Of a stretch of 16,715 nt of DNA, positions 8,129 through 14,166 are shown one piece after another. The notes under the pieces are model-generated. The model had not been told where the DNA came from. It searched no databases and saw only the letters and a program-made list of their open reading frames with translations. Numbering within the stretch: position 1 is the first letter of the stretch; every line of letters begins with the position of its first letter. The translations under genes were made by a program, and so were the position numbers. The DNA lies in the NCBI GenBank assembly GCA_946496115.1, contig CAMMFK010000028.1, forward strand, positions 1 to 16,715, in the 5' to 3' direction. The stretch comes from an uncultured Clostridium sp. Lineage in GTDB: Bacteria; Bacillota; Clostridia; TANB77; CAG-508.

Positions 8129-8923
8129 TTGGAAGACCTAACATTAAAAGAAATTTTAAGAAGTAAAGAAGAAAAACATATTTTAACTGGAAAAATTAGT
8201 GGGATTGAAGATGAGTATTACAAATTAAAAGATAAAAATATACCATGTGCAATAGTTTGGTATGGAGAAATTAAGGTATTGGTTCCCAGTACACATTTAG
8301 GTATAGAAAAAGTAAATAAGTCTATAATCAGAGGTATGTTAGGAGCAGAGATAGATTTCATTGTAATCGAATATGACAAAATAAGTAATATAGCAATAGC
8401 GAGTAGAAAAGATGCGATGGAACTACGTTCGAAGATGGAACTTCCTAAATTAAGAGTTAATGATACTGTATTAGTGAGAATATTAGCGGTGGGTCAAAAG
8501 CATATTATCGTTGATTTATATGGCAAAGAAGTAATTATTAAGGCAGACAATCTACAACATACATATATAGTGAATTGTAAAGAATATTATTCTGCAGGTC
8601 AAAATTTAAAAGTTAGAATTAAAAATATTGATATTGAAAAAAATATATTTGAACTATCTGCAAAAGATTTTACAGAAAACCCATTTAAAAATATTAGAAA
8701 ATATATTGTCGAAAATGGAGAATATACAGGAAAGGTAGTTGCTTTTCCAAAAGGAAACAGTGGAATAATCGTACAACTTGATAATTCAAAAGTTAGTGTT
8801 CTTGCACGAGTTCCACCTCGATTTAACAATTATCCACATTTTAAGGATAATGTGTTGATAAGAATAACAGAAATAAAAGAAAATAAGAAGTTGATTTATG
8901 GTTATCTTATGCGAATAATTTAA
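8129..8923 (+). CDS. S1/OB-fold RNA-binding protein
   Basis: A 264-residue cytoplasmic protein built of three OB/S1-like units. Unit 1 is about 12-95 (ILTGKISGIEDEY to IAIASRKDA). Unit 2 is about 105-178 (VNDTVLVRILAVGQKHIIVDLYG, ending VRIKNIDIEKNIFELSAKD, the classic S1 finish). Unit 3 is about 190-264 (GEYTGKVVAFPKGNSGIIVQLDN). S1 domains bind single-stranded RNA or DNA. Homologous-looking S1 proteins often sit beside coupling-protein genes in clostridial conjugative elements, but their role is not established. The start is TTG 8129, 5 bases after GGGGGTGA (8116-8123). An intrinsic terminator lies just upstream, so expression may depend on read-through or antitermination. Confidence 0.75.
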   Translation: MEDLTLKEILRSKEEKHILTGKISGIEDEYYKLKDKNIPCAIVWYGEIKVLVPSTHLGIEKVNKSIIRGMLGAEIDFIVIEYDKISNIAIASRKDAMELRSKMELPKLRVNDTVLVRILAVGQKHIIVDLYGKEVIIKADNLQHTYIVNCKEYYSAGQNLKVRIKNIDIEKNIFELSAKDFTENPFKNIRKYIVENGEYTGKVVAFPKGNSGIIVQLDNSKVSVLARVPPRFNNYPHFKDNVLIRITEIKENKKLIYGYLMRII

Positions 8924-8932
8924 TAAAAGAAG

Positions 8933-9436
8933 GTGATTAAAATAAAAGAAAAAGACGAAAAAGTAATTAATTTTTTACAGGATTTTGGTTCTGCTAAATT
9001 AGAACATTTACAGAGATTGTTTGACGAATATAACAATAATTTTAATAGTATTTTATCAAATAATGTAATTAGTAGAAAAGGAGATGTATTTGTCCATAAT
9101 ACGCAAAAAATAGATGCAAATATGTTGGTTGCATTAGATATCCTATGTAGGTATAAAGGTAGATACGTAACATTTCATAGAAACAATTTTCCAATTTATA
9201 TTACATTTCTGACAAAAGATAATTTATTATATCATATAATAGTTGCAGATGAGGGTAATAAAAAAGGTATTATAAAATTAGTTAACTCTCCCCTATACCT
9301 TCCTAAAGCTGATAGACTTATTTTAGCATTTCCTGACAGTGAAGATGTAGAGAAAATAAATTGTGATATACAATTTCTATATTGCACTTATCCAGGATTA
9401 GATATTGTTAATGATGTAATGATAGAAGATGAATAA
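8933..9436 (+). CDS. Small mobile-element accessory protein (DUF5697-like)
   Basis: Up to 167 residues. The N-terminal 60 residues look like a helix-turn-helix (KVINFLQDFGSAKLEHLQRLF, then SILSNNVISRKGDVFV). The remainder is alpha/beta (DANMLVALDILCRY, FPIYITFLTKDNLLYHIIVADEG). This layout recalls DUF5697-type proteins of clostridial conjugative elements; I hold that call loosely. It lies 9 bases after the S1 gene and is probably co-translated with it. The start is unclear: GTG 8933 lies inside the only Shine-Dalgarno (AAGGTGA, 8930-8936), while the properly spaced triplet is ATA 8942. No ATG, GTG or TTG fits nearby, so a non-canonical start is possible. Confidence 0.6.
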   Translation: MIKIKEKDEKVINFLQDFGSAKLEHLQRLFDEYNNNFNSILSNNVISRKGDVFVHNTQKIDANMLVALDILCRYKGRYVTFHRNNFPIYITFLTKDNLLYHIIVADEGNKKGIIKLVNSPLYLPKADRLILAFPDSEDVEKINCDIQFLYCTYPGLDIVNDVMIEDE

Positions 9437-9546
9437 TCTTTAATGCTTTATAATTTATATATTTACTTAATCTTTCTACAGACATATATAGATAGCTTTT
9501 TTATAACAATAAGGGAAATTTTATTATTTGATTATTATATGTTGTT

Positions 9547-9580
9547 TATAGTAAGATTTTATGATAAAATCATTACTATA
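9547..9580 (+). repeat. Near-perfect inverted repeat before 9605 gene
   Basis: TATAGTAAGATTTTAT (9547-9562) is inversely repeated at 9564-9580 with a single bulged base. It lies about 25 bases upstream of the start of the membrane-protein gene. It is either an operator-like dyad or a strong AT hairpin. The rest of the 168-base gap from 9437 is AT-rich, and I see no gene in it. Confidence 0.5.
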
Positions 9581-9604
9581 GATTTCATATAATTGGAGGG
9601 AAAA

Positions 9605-10039
9605 GTGACTAAACGAGCATTTAATATAATTATTATAATAATAGTAATAATATCTGTAATATCTATACCATATAATTTTATTAGATGGCTTAGAGATAGT
9701 TATTATTTAAAAGTAGATGAAAACAATATTAGTGAGATAAATGCATTATTAAAAGAAGAGGATAAATTACCAGAAACGGTAGAAAAAATAGGATACATGG
9801 GAGGATTAGGAGACTGGTATTTAATTATAAAATATAAAAGTGGTTTTCAAGACCAAATAATATATGGAGAGAACTCAAATATAGAATTAAGAGGATATAT
9901 TATTCAAAATGGTTACAGTGAGGGGGAGCTTGCAGGTAATGAATTGGCTATAGCTCTGATTATAATTGGAATTTCCATGATTTATGGAATTATAGAATTA
10001 ATTATTTTTATACGAAAAAGAAAAATAAAGGAAGAATAA
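9605..10039 (+). CDS. Small two-helix membrane protein, unknown function
   Basis: A 144-residue protein I do not recognise. It has a basic start (MTKR), a first membrane helix at about 5-25 (FNIIIIIIVIISVISI), an 85-residue predicted external loop with Gly- and Tyr-rich strands (KIGYMGGLGDWYLIIKY), a second helix at about 112-133 (ELAIALIIIGISMIYGIIELIIFI) and a basic tail (RKRKIKEE). The helices and positive-inside ends suggest both termini are cytoplasmic. GTG 9605 follows GGAGGG (9595-9600); an in-frame TTG at 9593 overlaps that site and is unlikely. It stands alone between an inverted repeat and a terminator, so it is probably its own transcription unit. Confidence 0.65.
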   Translation: MTKRAFNIIIIIIVIISVISIPYNFIRWLRDSYYLKVDENNISEINALLKEEDKLPETVEKIGYMGGLGDWYLIIKYKSGFQDQIIYGENSNIELRGYIIQNGYSEGELAGNELAIALIIIGISMIYGIIELIIFIRKRKIKEE

Positions 10040-10051
10040 AATTGAAGAGAG

Positions 10052-10092
10052 ATAAGTGACATTGACTTTTATACAAATGTTACTTATTTTAT
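10052..10092 (+). terminator. Hairpin terminator after 9605 gene
   Basis: ATAAGTGACATT (10052-10063) pairs with AATGTTACTTAT (10076-10087), twelve pairs with one G-T, followed by a T-rich run. It separates the small membrane protein from the hydrolase gene. Confidence 0.6.
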
Positions 10093-10155
10093 TTTAAGAG
10101 ATAAAACTACACTTTATACCACTTAAATAAACAAAATAAAAATAAATTTGCATAT

Positions 10156-10183
10156 TTGATAAACTTTATTTAACTTATAAGAT
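10156..10183 (+). promoter_or_regulatory. Possible promoter for the DUF1906 hydrolase
   Basis: TTGATA (10156-10161) and TAAGAT (10178-10183) are separated by 16 bases and lie between a terminator and the hydrolase start. The -10 match is poor in such AT-rich DNA, so this is only a candidate. Confidence 0.3.
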
Positions 10184-10228
10184 TTGGCCAGTATCTTAAG
10201 TAATATAAAAAAGAAAGAAGGTAATTAT

Positions 10229-12554
10229 ATGGCAGATACTAAAGTTAGTGAAATACAAATATGGTTAAATAGTGTTTATAAAGATAATGAAGATTGGGTA
10301 ACAATTAAGGAAGACGGAATCACAGGTAATAATACAGTGGCAGGATTAATAAGAGCCTTACAAATAGAATTAGGTGTTGATGTAGATGGAGCTATGGGAC
10401 CTGGAACAAAAACGGCTTTTGATGAAATGTATCCAAATGGCTTATCAAAAGATATTACTCCAAGTACACAAAAAATGAAGAATATCAACTTTATAATAAA
10501 TGGAGGACTATTTTGCAGAGGAATATCAGGTAACTGGGATGATATGGAGATTTTTTCAGCTGAAACAGAAACAGGAATTATCCTAATGAAATCACAATTA
10601 GGTGTAGAAAATCCTAATGGAATTGTACGAGCTATTGATGTTAAGGCTATTCTAACTACAGAGGCTTATACTACAACAGGAGATGAATATAATATAAAAG
10701 TACGAGAAATACAACAAGAACTAAATAGAAAATATTTAAATATGATGGGAGATTATTTAGCAACTAATGGACTATATGATAGAAATACAAATAATGCTAT
10801 TAAAAAAGCTGTACAATTTGAAATTGGAGTTGATGCCGACGGTGTCTGGGGAAATGGTACAAAAAATGCTTTACCTGTTATAAATATTGGTTCAGGTTAT
10901 AGAAACTTGATATACTTACTTCAATATTTATTATATCTAAATGGCTTTGACCCAAATGGATTTGACGGTATTTATGGAAATGGAGCGAAAACGGCAGTTA
11001 TTAACTTTCAAACTCTAATGAATCTAGATGCCGATGGAATTGTTGGTGCACAAACTTGGTTTGCTTTAGCTGTTAGCTCAGGAGATACTTCTAGAGCGGC
11101 TAATGCATGTGATACTAGATTTGAAATTACCGATGAAAGAGCGAATGTATTGAAAAATAATGGATACGAGGTAGTAGGAAGATATATTAATCGGTGGTAG
11201 TTTTAAAGAATTAAGAGAAGGAGAATTACAAAGAATATTTAATGCGGGATTAAAAGCCTTCTTTATTTATCAAGAAAACAATAGATTGATTAGTGACTTT
11301 AGTTATATTAAAGGATTCAATGCAGGGTTAAGTGCATCAGAATGTGCCATTAAACATAAAGTTCCAAAAGGAGCAGTAATTTATTTTGCTGTTGACTTAG
11401 ATGTATACGCTGACCAAATTTCTGAGTATATTATTCCTTTCTTTAGGGGGATAAATGATACCTTAAACAGAGACTATAAAGTTGGAATATATGGTCCAAG
11501 ATTAGTATGTACAGAAGTATCAAACGCTGAATTAAGTGTTAGTAGTTTTGTCGCAGATATGTCAAGTGGATACTCTTGTAATATAGGACAAAAAATGCCA
11601 AGTGATTGGTGTTATGACCAATATTGCGAAATTAGTAATTTTAACAATGACTTTGACATAGATAAGGTAACTTATAATGGAAAAATAGAAGCAGCAGACC
11701 ACATTAGAGAAGAATCAAGCAATATAGAAAAATTATATAACCAAATGAAAAGTTTATATGATTTAACTAATGAGTATTCTGAGCAAAATAATAAAGGATG
11801 GAGCATAATTGAAAAAAATAAAAATATTATGGATTATTTAAGAAATGTACCTTCTTACGTAGGTTCTTTTTGGGACTGGGTGGCAGGAGATATAGACCAG
11901 GATTATATAGCATTTCTAGATTCAAAACTTACAGATGGAATGAGAAGAGAAGATATAAAAGTACCATCTGAATATGGGGAAATGGAAATAACACATTTAG
12001 CAGCAAGTATTAGCTCATTGCTATATCGTTTCATTGCGTTTGACCAAGAATTGAATGATTTGACAGGATGGGCAGGAGATTTACTTCAATTAGGAGGTAA
12101 GATAGAAAAAATAAAAAGCCAACACTTATGTTCTGACACTGATGTCTATAGACTAATTGGATGTACAGAAGACGAATTTGCTCAAAGCTTAGGGTTCAAA
12201 GATGCAGCAGATACTGGATTTGGATGGGTAGATTTAGAGCAAGATATTGATGCAGTTAATATAACAGTTCTAACAATTGGAAATTTAGAAATTTATAAAA
12301 TATTTGCAGCATATTATGGAGGGCAAATATACAATAATTATCGTATAAGTGGCTTTATTAAAGGAATTGGAGTAGATACAATATTAGAAAATAAAATTAA
12401 GGAAAAAGCACAAGAATATACAGATTTAAACAAAGCCACTGTACTAGCATTTTGTGCAGTTTTTGGAACATTCTCTAAAGAAGATTTTTCAGAAAAATTA
12501 TCTAGTCAGTTTGCTAAAAAAATAATGAATATGTACGAAAAAGAAATTCGTTAA
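10229..12554 (+). CDS. Peptidoglycan-binding DUF1906 (glycoside-hydrolase-like) protein with a CGG +1 shift
   Basis: A wall-active enzyme of 774 residues when the shift at 11192 is applied. Residues about 5-285 hold peptidoglycan-binding units with the DADGIVG and VDADGVWGNGTK signature; the second copy is degenerate. Residues about 292-490 form a DUF1906/Rv2525c-like domain: RFEITDERANVLKNNGYEVVGRYIN, [C] GGSFKELREGELQRIF, then IYFAVDLD and DFDIDKV, whose Asp residues are likely active-site positions. The shift point falls inside this domain. The zero frame reads CGG TGG TAG and stops at 11200, giving only wall-binding units. The rest, to 774, is helical and unrecognised. The start is ATG 10229 with AAGAAGGT at 10216-10222. 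There is no signal peptide, so export is unclear. DUF1906 activity on peptidoglycan is inferred from the family. Confidence 0.82.
11192..11195 (+). other. CGG +1 frameshift site in the hydrolase
   Basis: The sequence is ATT-AAT-CGG-T at 11186-11195. Skipping the C at 11192 continues as GGT GGT AGT TTT AAA, an open frame to 12554 that completes the DUF1906 domain. Without it, translation stops two codons later. This repeats the T4CP pattern in an unrelated gene 3.6 kb away. Confidence 0.85.
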
Positions 12555-12558
12555 TAAT

Positions 12559-12599
12559 AAAAGAAAAAGCAGAGTTTTTCCCTTTGCTTTTTCTTTTTT
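12559..12599 (+). terminator. Strong intrinsic terminator after the hydrolase
   Basis: AAAAGAAAAAGCA (12559-12571) is perfectly complementary to TGCTTTTTCTTTT (12585-12597), thirteen pairs, with a T-rich end. The loop contains TTTCCCTTT. The following 100 bases to the repressor stop codon show nothing else. Confidence 0.8.
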
Positions 12600-12704
12600 A
12601 TATTAAAACCTATATAAGTCGCTAAAAGATATAATAACCTCATTAATTAAAAATAATTCTTTATTTAATAAAGATTTCAAAATTAGAAGTTACTGTCAAA
12701 AGCG

Positions 12705-12941
12705 TTAGATAAATTTTTCTAATTCATGATAGTCAATACCTAAAATTTTTACAATTGCAATCAATTCAAAGTCCTTTAATAAAACTTCAGATTTTTCTAT
12801 ACGTAGAATAGATGTTCTATCCATATTTATACCCAATAATTGCAATTGACGTGCAAGTTGTTCTCTACTCATATTAGCTTGTAATCTGTATTTTTCTATT
12901 ATGGGACCAGCCAAATTAGATTTATTATTAAATTTTCTCAT
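12705..12941 (-). CDS. XRE-family helix-turn-helix repressor
   Basis: A 78-residue DNA-binding protein with a Cro/CI-type helix-turn-helix: GPIIEKYRLQANMSREQLARQL, then INMDRTSILRIEKSE, which carries the typical RIE after the recognition helix, and a closing ILGIDYHELEKF helix. It has almost no other domain, as expected for a small repressor. I start it at ATG 12941, preceded on its strand by AGGTG; an upstream in-frame extension to 13022 reads through the promoter region and is unlikely. It is divergent from the AbrB-type gene and shares with it an intergenic inverted repeat, so mutual or self-regulation is likely. Targets are unknown. Confidence 0.85.
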   Translation of the reverse strand: MRKFNNKSNLAGPIIEKYRLQANMSREQLARQLQLLGINMDRTSILRIEKSEVLLKDFELIAIVKILGIDYHELEKFI

Positions 12942-12964
12942 TATAACACCTATTAACATAAATT

Positions 12965-13037
12965 TTAACTTGATTTTACAGCAAAAATAGTTTAGTATTG
13001 ATGTCAAGTTAACACCATACAATATGATGTCTATAAT
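12965..13037 (+). promoter_or_regulatory. Divergent control region: inverted repeat operator and AbrB-gene promoter
   Basis: TTAACTTGA (12965-12973) is exactly inverted as TCAAGTTAA (13004-13012). The second arm overlaps the -35 box of a near-ideal promoter, TTAACA (13009-13014), a 17-base spacer and TATAAT (13032-13037), reading toward the AbrB-type gene. On the other strand, TTGCTG and TATGTT spaced by 18 bases may drive the repressor. The XRE protein is the obvious candidate to bind the repeat (inference). Confidence 0.6.
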
Positions 13038-13067
13038 TAAATAATAAATTCAAAGATAGGAGAAAAT

Positions 13068-13487
13068 ATGAAAAAAATAGATGTAAGAAGGATTGATTCA
13101 TTGGGAAGAATTGTAATACCAATGGAAATTAGAAAAGAATTGGGAATAGATATAAATACAGAACTAGAAATACACACTGAAGGTGATGAGTTTATAATTA
13201 GTAAATATACAGACTTTTGCTGGTTTTGCAAAAGAACAGTACCTACACAAAAATTTAAAAACAAAAATATTTGCAAAGAATGTTTGAACGAAATGAAAAG
13301 GATAAGAGTTATCCATAGTTTTAGAGGGACAATAAAGAAAAATAAAAAAATAAAACAAAAACAAGTACAAAAAAATGAAATAAAACAGCCACAAAACAAA
13401 AAAATCAAACAAAATCAAATAAAGTGCCAAAAGAAGAGAAAAAATTGGAAGTTAGAGAAGAAAATAATAGATATAAAAAGTTTTTAA
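13068..13487 (+). CDS. AbrB/SpoVT-domain regulator with zinc-ribbon-like Cys pairs
   Basis: A 139-residue protein. Residues 1-46 are an AbrB/SpoVT swapped-hairpin DNA-binding domain (RRIDSLGRIVIPMEIRKELGI, ELEIHTEGDEFIISKY), a transition-state-type regulator fold. Residues 50-75 carry CWFC and CKEC pairs, likely a small zinc-binding knuckle as in other clostridial AbrB-like proteins. The remainder is a Lys/Gln-rich low-complexity tail. GATAGGAG (13055-13062) precedes ATG 13068, and a strong promoter lies at 13009-13037. The tail may be in the wrong frame: from about 13380, another frame reads a more ordinary acidic and basic sequence ending at TAA 13511-13513, next to the terminator. Confidence 0.82.
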   Translation: MKKIDVRRIDSLGRIVIPMEIRKELGIDINTELEIHTEGDEFIISKYTDFCWFCKRTVPTQKFKNKNICKECLNEMKRIRVIHSFRGTIKKNKKIKQKQVQKNEIKQPQNKKIKQNQIKCQKKRKNWKLEKKIIDIKSF

Positions 13488-13511
13488 AAACAATTTTTAA
13501 ATTTGGAAATT

Positions 13512-13530
13512 AAGCCGAAAGGCTTTTTTA
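13512..13530 (+). terminator. GNRA-loop intrinsic terminator
   Basis: AAGCC (13512-13516) and GGCTT (13521-13525) close a GAAA loop, followed by a run of T. The stem is short but typical, and it ends the AbrB-type transcript. Confidence 0.65.
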
Positions 13531-13541
13531 AGGAAATATAT

Positions 13542-13572
13542 TTGACATAGTTAAGACAAATGGAGATATATT
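13542..13572 (+). promoter_or_regulatory. Possible promoter for 13648 gene
   Basis: A perfect TTGACA (13542-13547) and TATATT (13567-13572) are separated by 19 bases, just after a terminator and upstream of the membrane-anchored gene. The spacing is longer than ideal. Confidence 0.45.
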
Positions 13573-13647
13573 TAACTGTACAAGTCAAAAAGTAAAAGAT
13601 TGATTATAAAAAGAATAAGTGATATAATTCCACAAGAGGTAAGTATT

Positions 13648-14142
13648 ATGAAAAAAAAGATACTAATAATACTAAGTTTGATTATAGTTGCAATTCTTAG
13701 TTATTTAATATATATGATTTTTAAAACGAACCCAGACTTCAAACCGTATAAACAAAATATAGAAACAGTAAATATACCTATAAAATCTGATATTTATGAT
13801 GCAAATAGCATTAAATCAGAATTACAAGAAATAATAAAAACAAAAGGTTTAGAAATGGAATTAACGGAAATCAATTACTATATAAATGAAACAAAAAATG
13901 GAAGTGCCATATATTCTTTTTTAAAGATTGATGGAAGTAATACGATAAAAATGAAATTTACGATAGATATCAGCGAAAAGTCCATATTGGAAGTAACTGA
14001 AACAGAAGGAGATAGTAAAAGGGTTACTGGTTATGAGAAAAAAATAGAGAATCTTGAAAATATTAATGTAAAAAGTTATATAGATAATAACAGTTGTCAA
14101 ATACATATTGATAGTACAGGAATTAATGTAAATAAAAAATAG
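13648..14142 (+). CDS. Membrane-anchored extracytoplasmic protein, unknown
   Basis: A 164-residue protein I do not recognise. After MKKK there is a hydrophobic segment at about 4-26 (ILIILSLIIVAILSYLIYMIF). The remaining 135 residues are polar with alternating strands (MELTEINYYIN, SAIYSFLKIDGS, IKMKFTIDI, SCQIHIDSTGINV), suggesting a small beta-rich external domain. There is no lipobox Cys. ATG 13648 follows AGAGGT (13635-13640); an in-frame TTG at 13600 has no ribosome site. It has its own promoter candidate and ends in a terminator shared with the convergent hydrolase, so it is probably monocistronic. Confidence 0.65.
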   Translation: MKKKILIILSLIIVAILSYLIYMIFKTNPDFKPYKQNIETVNIPIKSDIYDANSIKSELQEIIKTKGLEMELTEINYYINETKNGSAIYSFLKIDGSNTIKMKFTIDISEKSILEVTETEGDSKRVTGYEKKIENLENINVKSYIDNNSCQIHIDSTGINVNKK

Positions 14143-14166
14143 GAGCCTATAATAGCTCCTATTTTT
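14135..14166. terminator. Bidirectional terminator between convergent genes
   Basis: AAAAATAGGAGC (14135-14146) pairs perfectly with GCTCCTATTTTT (14155-14166) over an 8-base loop. The A and T flanks give a U-tract in either direction. It overlaps the stop of the 13648 gene (14140-14142) and touches that of the minus-strand hydrolase (14165-14167). Confidence 0.85.

Noticed and set aside
11286..12554. A separate hydrolase gene starting near 11286
   Set aside because: The open frame extends back to GGT 11193 and completes the DUF1906 domain with the upstream frame. No ribosome site precedes 11286.
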